In this document: positions 55,420 through 63,368 of the stretch, one piece after another
Position numbering within the stretch: the first letter of the stretch is position 1
How the letters are laid out: the number at the start of each line of letters is the position of its first letter
From: Herminiimonas sp. CN
GTDB lineage: Bacteria; Pseudomonadota; Gammaproteobacteria; Burkholderiales; Burkholderiaceae_D
Assembly (NCBI RefSeq): GCF_000622895.1
Contig: NZ_AVCC01000004.1
Span: 1 to 64,000, forward strand
Direction: 5' to 3'
DNA: 64,000 bases
Program-made: the position numbers and the translations under genes
Notes under the pieces: model-generated
The model's database searches: none
What the model saw: only the letters and a program-made list of their open reading frames with translations
Told to the model about the DNA's origin: nothing

Positions 55420-55887
55420 TTATGTTCCCGCAGATTCACTGCAATGGCCTTTGTCTATCCGATATGGCGTGGCTGGCTGATTGGACGCTACGCTGTGTAA
55501 TATCGCTGGGCTGTAGCGCCATGGCTCCGGATAGCCCAGCGCATCGGCGATACTTTCTGCGCATGACCATTTGTCGCGGCCATCCGGCACGCAGCCGATG
55601 ACGAAGCCGAGATTGCCAATCAGGTCATAGGCGCGGCCCTCATGCGCGATGAACCATTGCCGTACCGCGTTTTCGTCGCCGGAAATCTCGACAAAATCCC
55701 AATGCGCGGGGTCGAACTCGATGCGCTTGAATCGCACCCCGCCGTCAATGAACGAGGACGATGCGGCCATGCCGTCGCTGAAAATGACTTCCGCGTGGCT
55801 GTAAGGGCTGCGCGTCCACCAGCGCACTGCGCGACTGTAGATCCCCTGCGCGCTTGGGCGAGTCCCACGATAGAAGGCAATTTTCAT
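55420..55887 (-). CDS. Permuted papain-like (NlpC/P60-related) tail peptidase or amidase
   Basis: 155 residues. SPYSHAEVIFSDG (His) precedes DKWSCAESIADALG (Cys), the permuted order of LRAT/YaeF-type papain folds. Such proteins cleave cell-wall peptides or lipids. As part of the tail module it may open peptidoglycan at infection, together with the transglycosylase in the giant protein. It overlaps the previous gene by four bases. Confidence 0.75.
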   Translation of the reverse strand: MKIAFYRGTRPSAQGIYSRAVRWWTRSPYSHAEVIFSDGMAASSSFIDGGVRFKRIEFDPAHWDFVEISGDENAVRQWFIAHEGRAYDLIGNLGFVIGCVPDGRDKWSCAESIADALGYPEPWRYSPAILHSVASNQPATPYRIDKGHCSESAGT

Positions 55888-56513
55888 GACTCGACATATA
55901 CAATAGGCCAGCCACCAGAGAAATCGTAAGCATCAGGAGCTACGGATGCCTCCATTGCGACCTTGTGTAACTCTGCCCTGGTGAATATTGCTTGGTCGCT
56001 TACCGCCGCCGCGCTGAATATCTGCCCCGCCAAGGTCTGTGTCATGGTTACGAAGGAGCCATCCATCGTTTTCCATTGCAAGCCTGCTGGGATATTCGCG
56101 CCCATCAGCACTAGGCCAAGCTGCTGTATGCGCGAGCCTTCATCGGAGTGATACCACTTTCCCCCCACGGTATAGCCGCCAGCCTTACGCCGGTCGCGCT
56201 CGGCCTTGATCGCCGCCCACTTGTCCGCCTTGGCTCGCGCAAGGTTTACCGCAATCACTCCAATATCAAGTTCCGTGATCACCCATTGCTGAGTCCATAC
56301 TCCCGCAACTTGGGTAGGGGTAGTCTCGTCACATCGCTGCGTCAGGGGATCGAACGCAGGAGGTGCTGAAAAGGAGAATTCCACCACGCCGAACTCCGTC
56401 TTTTGTTCTGGTGTGAGCGTGGATGCAGGCTGAAAAACTGTAGGGCTGAACTCGATGTTTTCACCTTCTACGCGTGTTTTATACGTTCCATTTTCTATGA
56501 TTGCGTATGCCAT
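55884..56513 (-). CDS. DUF4376-containing tail protein
   Basis: 209 residues. The C-terminal half (about 100-200, ERDRRKAGGYTVGGKWYHSDEGSRIQQLGL, GLQWKTMDGSFVTMTQTLAGQI) is a clear DUF4376 domain, common next to phage tail fibre genes; the N-terminal half is a short beta-rich region. A tail fibre accessory or assembly role is likely. Confidence 0.75.
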   Translation of the reverse strand: MAYAIIENGTYKTRVEGENIEFSPTVFQPASTLTPEQKTEFGVVEFSFSAPPAFDPLTQRCDETTPTQVAGVWTQQWVITELDIGVIAVNLARAKADKWAAIKAERDRRKAGGYTVGGKWYHSDEGSRIQQLGLVLMGANIPAGLQWKTMDGSFVTMTQTLAGQIFSAAAVSDQAIFTRAELHKVAMEASVAPDAYDFSGGWPIVYVES

Positions 56514-56520
56514 TTTTAAT

Positions 56521-57159
56521 TTATTCCCATGTGAGTTTTAGCCATCCCTGCCTACCCATACCGGTGTGAGCGTTGCCTATTCCGCCGCCGCCACCATAAT
56601 AAGCACCGTCAGCATCTGCATTTCCGCCTGCACCGGCAGGAGAGCCGCCACTAGTACCCCCTACACCGGTATTTGTGCCGTCCCCGCCCGCGCTTACTGG
56701 CCCTGCGGCACCACCGCCGCCAGAAGTGTAGGTTGCTCCGCCATCAGTTGCACCGGCACCACCTGCTCGCAGCACATCACCTACACTACCCGCCGTTGTG
56801 CCCCCTGTACGATTCCAATTTCCACCCTGCGCTGAACATATCACTGTCCCACTAGAATTATTTTCCCTGGCAACGGCTGATGCCCCGGATATGCCAGCTG
56901 ACGCGGAAGTAGGCACAACGATGTACACCGCTGTCAATCCGGATACCGAGTAGGCGGTTTTCTTTGCGTAAGCCCCGCCACCGCCGCCAAGGAATGTTCC
57001 GCTGAAAGATGCCCCGCCTCCGGCGCCGATAGCCTCGACAGTAACCTTCGTTGCACCTGCTGGAATAGCTACGGTCTGCGCACCAGGGGTGGTATACGCC
57101 GTTGAGAATGAATTGAACTTGAACCCTTCCCCCATCAGCATTTGTTGTGCCGCACCCAT
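56521..57159 (-). CDS. Glycine-rich tail tip/adhesin protein
   Basis: 212 residues. A beta-rich N-terminal domain (about 20-60, TVAIPAGATKVTVEAIGAGGGA) is followed by a very Gly/Ala/Ser-rich tail with repeated GGGG runs, ending GMGRQGWLKLTWE. Glycine-rich polyPro-II-like tips are known in phage receptor-binding adhesins. ATG 57157-57159 was chosen: it overlaps the upstream stop (TGATG). Likely receptor-binding (inference). Confidence 0.65.
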   Translation of the reverse strand: MGAAQQMLMGEGFKFNSFSTAYTTPGAQTVAIPAGATKVTVEAIGAGGGASFSGTFLGGGGGAYAKKTAYSVSGLTAVYIVVPTSASAGISGASAVARENNSSGTVICSAQGGNWNRTGGTTAGSVGDVLRAGGAGATDGGATYTSGGGGAAGPVSAGGDGTNTGVGGTSGGSPAGAGGNADADGAYYGGGGGIGNAHTGMGRQGWLKLTWE

Positions 57160-57944
57160 CAGGAAAGCCCCGTTCCGCTGATGATCCACTCTGTTGCAGT
57201 TAGCTTCATTGCCGTAGCTATTCCGTTTGCAGCCAGCGTCCTACTTCCAGTCGTTCCTGTGCCGGCCAGCCGCATGATGTCTGTCGTGATTGAAATTGTA
57301 ATCACGCCCCCGCCATTTTGGTTTGCAAAGGTAATCGCCGAACCTATCGGGAACGCTACAGACCCATTCGCTGGGATCGTGAAAATACGCGCTGTGGTGT
57401 CTGCACTAGGGTGCAGGATATGCTTCCCTGCGTCATCCAAACCCAGCGTATAGGCTGCGCTTTTACTATTCTGCGGGATGTTCAGATAGCCTATATTTCC
57501 CGATCCAGCAGTTTGGTCGCCGGTATTGTCTCCAGAAACACTGGCATCCAGTGGAACAGTAAGAGTTTTACTCGTCACTCCGCCCGACACAGTAAATCCT
57601 ACTGTCTGAGGCAATATTCTGTCCGCTGTTGCTACAGCTGCCTGCGCTGCTCCTGCGGTCATACGCAACTCAATCGGATCGGCATTGCTGAACGCCATCG
57701 CAGTCGTCCCTTCCTGGGCGCGCACTACCGTCAGCACGTCGCCGGCGCGCGCGGTGCATTTGACGATTTCATGGTTGATCTCGGCTGCGCCAACTTTCTG
57801 ATACAACGTCACTAGGAAGTAGTCGCCGACAGTGGGCGTAGGGAACTTGGCCCCCGTACCGGTCTTTAGCGTGATCGATAGTGCGGCGGCATCGATCGCG
57901 CCGTTCAGCTCGGAATCCGCATTGTTGGTGAAGAGTTGCATCAA
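57159..57944 (-). CDS. Tail fibre/structural protein
   Basis: 261 residues. The N-terminal 95 residues (MQLFTNNADSELNGAIDAAALSITLKTGTGAKFPTP, EIVKCTARAGDVLTVVRAQEGTTAMAF) are a small beta domain frequent at the base of phage fibres; the rest is Thr/Ala-rich with beta stretches. Overlaps its neighbours by a few bases at both ends, which indicates tight translation coupling. Confidence 0.65.
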   Translation of the reverse strand: MMQLFTNNADSELNGAIDAAALSITLKTGTGAKFPTPTVGDYFLVTLYQKVGAAEINHEIVKCTARAGDVLTVVRAQEGTTAMAFSNADPIELRMTAGAAQAAVATADRILPQTVGFTVSGGVTSKTLTVPLDASVSGDNTGDQTAGSGNIGYLNIPQNSKSAAYTLGLDDAGKHILHPSADTTARIFTIPANGSVAFPIGSAITFANQNGGGVITISITTDIMRLAGTGTTGSRTLAANGIATAMKLTATEWIISGTGLS

Positions 57945-58222
57945 TAATCCTTGATCTTGAGAATAAATTCATCCTGCAGAATGCGACCGTCGTCGGTGGT
58001 GGCGGTCGCCGTGATCTTGTACTTCACGCCGTTGGTACCACCCTCTATCAACACCTTGACGCGGGTTCCGACCACCATCGATGAAACGATGGTCAGATCG
58101 ACTGGCTCGACGGTCACGACCGCACTGGCAATGCCGTCGCTGTCGATCAGGTCGTCGGCATAGTCGATTGAGTACGATTCCTTCTCAGCCGGCTGCTTAA
58201 CGTAGGTACCCAAAATGGTCAT
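57941..58222 (-). CDS. Small phage structural protein
   Basis: 93 residues, beta-rich (DLTIVSSMVVGTRVKVLIEGGTNGVKYKITATATTDDGRILQDEFILKI), resembling an Ig-like or minor structural domain found with phage tail genes. No name is assigned. It overlaps both adjacent genes by four bases. Confidence 0.6.
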   Translation of the reverse strand: MTILGTYVKQPAEKESYSIDYADDLIDSDGIASAVVTVEPVDLTIVSSMVVGTRVKVLIEGGTNGVKYKITATATTDDGRILQDEFILKIKDY

Positions 58223-59337
58223 GCCGACCTCCGCATTGTTCTGTCTGTAAATGGACGCGCCATTGATCGGTCGGTGAATGGCCGTGTCATGGTGCGCTCC
58301 GGTGGATCAAGCGCTTCGGCGTTGGTGAAGGCATCGGCCGTCATACCAGATACGCAGGTAATCAATACATCCGACTCAATCAGCAAGGCCCACTGCGCAG
58401 TCGCATCGCTAATTGCGTCTATCGTTGCCGATGCCATTTTGTAAATCGCGCCATCCGCCCCAACACTGGTTATGACCGTAACCAGCGCACCAGCCTGCAA
58501 TGCCAGCCGGCCATCCGCTGTCATGCTCGATATCGCCACAGCTTCATCGGCAGTGCCAAAGGTGGTGACGGTCTGGTATGCGGTAGCACCGGACTCGGCC
58601 CGTGCCAGAGCTTCGCCAAATTGCGTGATGAATCCGTTCGCCGTGCAATCGCTGGTAGCGACGATCTTCGACGCATCGGTCGACGCAATCGCCGAGATAC
58701 TGAACACCGCGTCAAACCGCGCAGCGCCGCCATGCGTCTTGATTCCTTCGGCAATGCAATCCGATATCGATGCGCCGTAGGCGTACCCCAGCGCAGTTTT
58801 CAGGCCATCGGCCGTCATGCCTGAGGTTGATGCGGCCTGCGCGTAGCCATCACGCTGCACCGTGGCCTGGCCGCTGAGCTTGACGCTGGCATCTGCGGTG
58901 GCTGATGATGTTATGTCAATGCGGCTGGCGAACCCAGCTGTTACCAGCGGACCGGCAGTAAGAGTGCTGACGGCTGCCGCCACTCCGGCGCCGGGGCGGG
59001 CAATGTAGCCTTCGCCTTGCAGCGATGTAGCAGCTAAAGCATACGCATCGGTATAGGTGGCATGCAGCCCGGACGTAACGACGATATTGGCGGTTTGCAG
59101 TTGCAGCAGTGCGGGAAACGCTGACATCGACGACGCGACGATAAAGCCACCGTCGCCATAGGCTGTGCGAACTCCGGTTGCCGTGGCGCCGGAGCTTGCG
59201 GCAATGGATGCCCCAGGCAGAACGACTCTGGTGCCTTCCGCAGAAAAACCGCTAGAGGCAATAATCAGCGCCGCACCCGCGACGATGCTGGAAGCGCCGC
59301 CGTTGAGCGCAGCCCGATTAAGCCCGAAGAAGTTCAT
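58219..59337 (-). CDS. Repetitive structural protein with about ten similar ~30-residue units
   Basis: 372 residues. Units resembling SxMTADGxxxxxGxAxA recur through the sequence (SGFSAEGTRVVLPGASIAASS, TSGMTADGLKTALGYAYGAS, ISSMTADGRLALQAGALVTV, VSGMTADAF). This suggests a beta-solenoid or stacked array. The first 25 residues are hydrophobic (MNFFGLNRAALNGGASSIVAG). A head or tail role is inferred only from position. Confidence 0.65.
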   Translation of the reverse strand: MNFFGLNRAALNGGASSIVAGAALIIASSGFSAEGTRVVLPGASIAASSGATATGVRTAYGDGGFIVASSMSAFPALLQLQTANIVVTSGLHATYTDAYALAATSLQGEGYIARPGAGVAAAVSTLTAGPLVTAGFASRIDITSSATADASVKLSGQATVQRDGYAQAASTSGMTADGLKTALGYAYGASISDCIAEGIKTHGGAARFDAVFSISAIASTDASKIVATSDCTANGFITQFGEALARAESGATAYQTVTTFGTADEAVAISSMTADGRLALQAGALVTVITSVGADGAIYKMASATIDAISDATAQWALLIESDVLITCVSGMTADAFTNAEALDPPERTMTRPFTDRSMARPFTDRTMRRSA

Positions 59338-59343
59338 TACTTA

Positions 59344-59754
59344 TCAGTCGATCGACGCGACGAGGGTGCCAGGGGCGAACGACAGCACATCACCGACTTG
59401 CAAGGTCTTGCTGGATGTCATTGGGGCGGAAAACAGCATGTTGCCGGCGGTCGCGGCGTCGAAAATGCCGATATGCGTGACTGTAACCGCGGCGACCGTC
59501 ACTGCGGGGAACGTGATCGAGGCGACGTTAGACGACTGGTTAGCCGAACCCGACGGGGATGGCGCAGTGAAGGTGCCGGTCAGTTGGCGGCTGTACCAGG
59601 TGCCAGTACCTACCTCGTTTATATTGCCGGCATCGGTGGGATCGGCAGTGAACAGCCCCAGCCGCAGCGAGGCGACCGTGGGCGCAGTAAAGTTAGTGCC
59701 GCGCAAGAAGGCGTTTATGGCTGCCTGCTCTGCGTAGTCTGAAAGTCCGGACAT
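59344..59754 (-). CDS. Phage minor structural protein
   Basis: 136 residues. LSDYAEQAAINAFLRGTNFTAPTVASLRLGLFTADPTDAG resembles a family of small phage proteins next to tail fibre or adaptor genes; the rest is beta-rich (VAAVTVTHIGIFDAATAGNMLFSAP). Role unknown. Confidence 0.6.
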   Translation of the reverse strand: MSGLSDYAEQAAINAFLRGTNFTAPTVASLRLGLFTADPTDAGNINEVGTGTWYSRQLTGTFTAPSPSGSANQSSNVASITFPAVTVAAVTVTHIGIFDAATAGNMLFSAPMTSSKTLQVGDVLSFAPGTLVASID

Positions 59755-59779
59755 GTTTGAAGCTCCTTAAAAAATTGGC

Positions 59780-60427
59780 TTACGTTGTGGTGCCGTTACC
59801 GCGCGCATTCGGATCAGTTGCCACTTCTGCGCCGACCTTGCCCCTGATTGCTGCGATGAATGCCTGGTAGTGATTCGATGCGGTTTGCCCGTTTGCTGCG
59901 TATTCGGTGTCCTTGCTGTACGCGCGGTACATCACGTAGTCCACCAAAGCACTGGCATAGATGTCATCAATCGAAATCGCACCGCCAAGCGCCGCATCGG
60001 CCGGATTGGCGTTGTAGACGATCTCGACCGAGTTGCCGCCCGGGGACGGTGGGTAGACATAGAAATTCTTCGGGTCGTGTTCCGAGTAGCAGTAATGCGC
60101 TACCTTAGCGCTGGCCTTGGATGGAAGGTGCCAATCAGGCACTTGTACATCCAATGTGCCGCGCGCGACCAGTCGGATCGCCATGCCGTTTGTATTACGT
60201 GGTATATCCACCAGGGAATTGCCGTCGGCTGGGATGGCCTGCTTGGTGCCAGCCGCCAGCGTCACATCGATATTGCGCACGCAAGCATTGGGCTTGTAGA
60301 GCGCCACTTCGCGCTGGCCGTCGTTGAGCCAGTCCAATAACTCAAGACGTGGCCATCGGACATTCGCGGCGTCTTGCAGCAGGATGCTTACGCGGTTTAT
60401 GATCGATGACGCGGGTAGTGTTGCCAT
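59780..60427 (-). CDS. Phage adaptor/head-tail connector protein (DUF6682-like)
   Basis: 215 residues. RVSILLQDAANVRWPRLELLDWLNDGQREVALYKPN is the usual start of adaptor proteins that sit below the portal ring; the body is beta-rich, and the C terminus is helical (DIYASALVDYVMYRAYSKDTEYAANGQTASNHYQAF). It lies beside a second protein of similar size and architecture. Confidence 0.7.
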   Translation of the reverse strand: MATLPASSIINRVSILLQDAANVRWPRLELLDWLNDGQREVALYKPNACVRNIDVTLAAGTKQAIPADGNSLVDIPRNTNGMAIRLVARGTLDVQVPDWHLPSKASAKVAHYCYSEHDPKNFYVYPPSPGGNSVEIVYNANPADAALGGAISIDDIYASALVDYVMYRAYSKDTEYAANGQTASNHYQAFIAAIRGKVGAEVATDPNARGNGTTT

Positions 60428-60439
60428 TTTTGCGTCTCG

Positions 60440-61078
60440 TTAATGTTGCGCGGTGGTGCGCACTGGTGCGCGGCTCAGGCCGCTCGTGCCGAATGCCTTA
60501 GCAACCTGTATCGCGGCCTGAAACTTATCTTTGTTAAGCATCCCAGCCTGGCCGTCGCTCCACGCTTTGCCCGGCATTAATAGCAGGCGCGACAACGCAC
60601 CGGCGGCCAGACTTTCCGCGTACTGGTCGGCGATCCATCCTGGGAATGCTGTCGATGATCGACGCGGCTGCAGCGCCAGCACCATCACTAGGGCTCCTGC
60701 AATGTTGAATTCGGGCCTTGGAACCAGAAGGATGGAGTTGGTATCGGTCTGGGTATAGTGTCGGGCCGGGCCAGACAGTGATTGCCAGCCTGTATAGATG
60801 CGGTCCAGATCATCGGTCGATGCCGGCGAAATAAGATTGCCGCCAATGCTGCACGACAAAACCGCAGCCACATCGGCACCGGTGGTCGGCTCCAGATCAT
60901 AAGCCACCTCGCCTGCAACAATGTCGATCGGATCCGGCAGGTAGCGCCATAGCCAGGACTGGTTGCAGAATTCGATGACGGCATTGCGGATCGCCGCCTC
61001 AACCAGCGGATCGGATGGCCCGTTTGTCAGGTGCGGTAGTACATCGCGGATAAGATCGGAATACTTGACGTTGCTCAT
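60440..61078 (-). CDS. Phage head-tail connector/tail tube-like protein
   Basis: 212 residues. YSDLIRDVLPHLTNGPSDPLVEAAIRNAVIEFCNQSWLWRY gives a helical N terminus common to gp6/tail-tubular-like connectors; a beta core and a helical C terminus (GWIADQYAESLAAGALSRLLLMPGKAWSD) follow, paralleling the next gene. The pair probably forms the neck. Confidence 0.65.
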   Translation of the reverse strand: MSNVKYSDLIRDVLPHLTNGPSDPLVEAAIRNAVIEFCNQSWLWRYLPDPIDIVAGEVAYDLEPTTGADVAAVLSCSIGGNLISPASTDDLDRIYTGWQSLSGPARHYTQTDTNSILLVPRPEFNIAGALVMVLALQPRRSSTAFPGWIADQYAESLAAGALSRLLLMPGKAWSDGQAGMLNKDKFQAAIQVAKAFGTSGLSRAPVRTTAQH

Positions 61079-61138
61079 GTGCCGGACCGGGGATTGATGG
61101 ACTAGGCGCCAGTATCAATCCGGTTCGGCTATTTGATC

Positions 61139-61534
61139 TCATACAAAATCGACGTCGTTGCCCATGTTCAGCACTTCATCCAGCAGGATCTTGCGAGACC
61201 GGTTAGCCTTCAAGGTCTTGCCGTATTTCAGCTTGGCGTAGGCGACCAGCTCGGCGGCCGTCATCTTCTCCAGTGGGCCGTTCAGTTCCGCCGCGTCAGT
61301 CAGTACCGTCTCGCCCTGCGCGTCTTGAGTTTCCACCGTGTATGGTGCGTCCAGCGCATCAACGTCACTCGCCTCTACCAGCGCCCATTGGTCGCGGTAG
61401 CTCGTCAGTATCTTGGCTTGCTGCAACGTGACTTCCTGTACGTCGCCGGGGCCGTTCCACACCTTGCCTGACTTGGCGACGTTATCAATGCAAAATGGCT
61501 TCTTGCCGATGTACTCGACTTTGATAGTGGTCAT
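61139..61534 (-). CDS. Phage protein of unknown function (head-neck region)
   Basis: 131 residues. The N-terminal half (TTIKVEYIGKKPFCIDNVAKSGKVWNGPGDVQEVTLQQAKIL) is beta-rich; the C-terminal half (EKMTAAELVAYAKLKYGKTLKANRSRKILLDEVLNMG) resembles the small helix-extended-helix fold used by phage neck and transcription-factor proteins. Start MTTIKVEY at 61532-61534 was preferred over an upstream ATG. Function unknown. Confidence 0.6.
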   Translation of the reverse strand: MTTIKVEYIGKKPFCIDNVAKSGKVWNGPGDVQEVTLQQAKILTSYRDQWALVEASDVDALDAPYTVETQDAQGETVLTDAAELNGPLEKMTAAELVAYAKLKYGKTLKANRSRKILLDEVLNMGNDVDFV

Positions 61535-61600
61535 GATATGAGATTCCTTGGGAACGGGGGCGGCCCGCAAGCCGCCCCCTTGGTGCTGCGTCGGATCAAA

Positions 61601-62008
61601 TTACAGCGTGCCGCGATGCTCGAAGCTGATTACCGCATCGAACTGACCGGTGGCAGCCGCGCCGGCGACGGTAGCCGTGATATATGCGTCGTAGTCCAAA
61701 GTGACCGGCGCCACGATCGAGTCTGTCTTCGCGATTGCCGCCGTAGACGTTGCAGGGATCAGTGCCGCTGCGCCGCCGCCTGCTTCCGCATTGACATACT
61801 CGAAGCCCAGGCTGATAGTGGAACTGGCGCCCAGGGCGGCGTTGATCATCTTCGCGCAGTAGATCTTGGTTCCGGCGAACAGTTTGACCAGGCGCACCTT
61901 GTCGGCAATTTGCGCGGCAGCCAGGGTGATCTGGCCGTGCGCAAATGCGGAGCCGTCATCGCCGCTGTATTGCACGTTTTGAAGCGTTGGGGCATTGATT
62001 GTTGCCAT
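61601..62008 (-). CDS. Probable head decoration or minor capsid protein
   Basis: 135 residues, beta-rich and Ala-rich (GQITLAAAQIADKVRLVKLFAGTKIYCAKMINAALGASSTISLGFEYVNAEAGG). It lies directly after the major capsid gene, where decoration or head-completion proteins are usual. No named family is recognised. Confidence 0.6.
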   Translation of the reverse strand: MATINAPTLQNVQYSGDDGSAFAHGQITLAAAQIADKVRLVKLFAGTKIYCAKMINAALGASSTISLGFEYVNAEAGGGAAALIPATSTAAIAKTDSIVAPVTLDYDAYITATVAGAAATGQFDAVISFEHRGTL

Positions 62009-62083
62009 TGTGTGTTCTCCAAAATAGGCCAGCCGTAGCCGGCCCGTAAATCAATCGTTACTTCTCGCTGGGTGGGCTACCGA

Positions 62084-63358
62084 TTAGCTGGCCAGCAACG
62101 TACGACCAGCGGCCGACGCTGGATCTGGTGCGTAGGAATCGATGACCGCGACGCCGTGATCGGTGTCGACGCCGTCGATGCGGAAGCGGATCTTGGCCGA
62201 GCCGCCCATTGCCGCAGCAACGGTTTCGACACTGTTGCCGTGATCTACCTCTTCTTCTGACCAGTCGTAGAAGTAATCGGAACGCGACTTGCCGTACGCC
62301 TTGGCCAAGGCTTGTGCACCCAGGATGATCGCTCGGTCCACCGGAACTGCAGTGGTTGCCGCGCTTTCGGTGTAGGTACCTCCGTCGGCGCCGCCGGTGT
62401 CCGTGACAACAGATGCGCCGGTGTCGAAACGGATCGCGTAGCGGTTCAAGCGCTTGATCAGCATGCCGTTCCACATGATCGTCTCGAAGTTGTCGAACAG
62501 CGGATGCTTGCCGCCACCGGCTGCGCTCTTACGCTCGAATGCGTACTTCATGGCTTCGTTCCACTGCGTTTGGCTGGTACGGGATTTCAAATACAGCCAT
62601 TGGCGTTCAGTCACGAACATCGCCCACATTGGCGAATTCCACGATGCGTCATCACCCTTGATCTTGATCGGAGCCAGCGGTACCGAGGATTCGCGCAGGG
62701 AAGATACGATGCGGTCGATGTCCTGCAGCGTCAGCGCATCGTTGGTGCCGATATTGTCCGGTGCGGTTGCATCGTTGGCGTAGTAGACGCGGTTCTTGGT
62801 CGGCGCATTGACCTTGTTGACCATGATGTCGGCAAATTCATTGTCGCTCGCCAGTGGCACAACCCAGTCGGTTGCCGATTGCGTGCCACGCGCGCCGGCC
62901 AGGTGAACCAGCGTGTTCTGGTCCTCGAAGCGCTGCATCCAGGCCTGCAAACCGGCCATGCTGATATTGCGCAGGTTGTGGACCGTGCGTTGCTGCGTCA
63001 TGCGCCCGCCAGAATCCGCGCCGCCACGAACTTGATTGATCTTCACGTCCATGCTGGAAGACGTAAGCGGCATCATGCGGCCCTCGATCTTGCGGTCGCC
63101 CATGGTCGGCTTGCCCTGCAGGATGTTGAACAAGTCGATCGAAATTGCATCGCCCGCACCCTTGGACAGATCGCCGGCCTTGACGATCGGATAGTCCGGT
63201 GAAGTCTGGCCCTTGGTCTTGGCGGCGAAGTTGCCCTCGGCCGGCATGTCGCCCGCGATCAGGTTCATGAAGCCCGGTGCGGTCTGCACGCGGGTGAAAA
63301 GACCCACCGAATACACTTTACGTGCGAGCGGGCTGCCTACTGGGATGTTCGTTGCCAT
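62084..63358 (-). CDS. Major capsid protein (N4-gp56 family)
   Basis: 424 residues. Diagnostic stretches include PDYPIVKAGDLSKGAGDAISIDLFNILQGKPTMGDRKIEG (short citation: KGAGDAISIDLFN), RGTQSATDWVVPL, AMFVTERQWLYLKS and the C-terminal SGAKIRF-like GSAKIRFRIDGVDTDHGVAVI. This is the N4-gp56/DUF4043 coat family of podoviruses and relatives. It builds the head. It follows the edge gene resembling a scaffold. Confidence 0.88.
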   Translation of the reverse strand: MATNIPVGSPLARKVYSVGLFTRVQTAPGFMNLIAGDMPAEGNFAAKTKGQTSPDYPIVKAGDLSKGAGDAISIDLFNILQGKPTMGDRKIEGRMMPLTSSSMDVKINQVRGGADSGGRMTQQRTVHNLRNISMAGLQAWMQRFEDQNTLVHLAGARGTQSATDWVVPLASDNEFADIMVNKVNAPTKNRVYYANDATAPDNIGTNDALTLQDIDRIVSSLRESSVPLAPIKIKGDDASWNSPMWAMFVTERQWLYLKSRTSQTQWNEAMKYAFERKSAAGGGKHPLFDNFETIMWNGMLIKRLNRYAIRFDTGASVVTDTGGADGGTYTESAATTAVPVDRAIILGAQALAKAYGKSRSDYFYDWSEEEVDHGNSVETVAAAMGGSAKIRFRIDGVDTDHGVAVIDSYAPDPASAAGRTLLAS

Positions 63359-63368
63359 TTTTTAGTCC

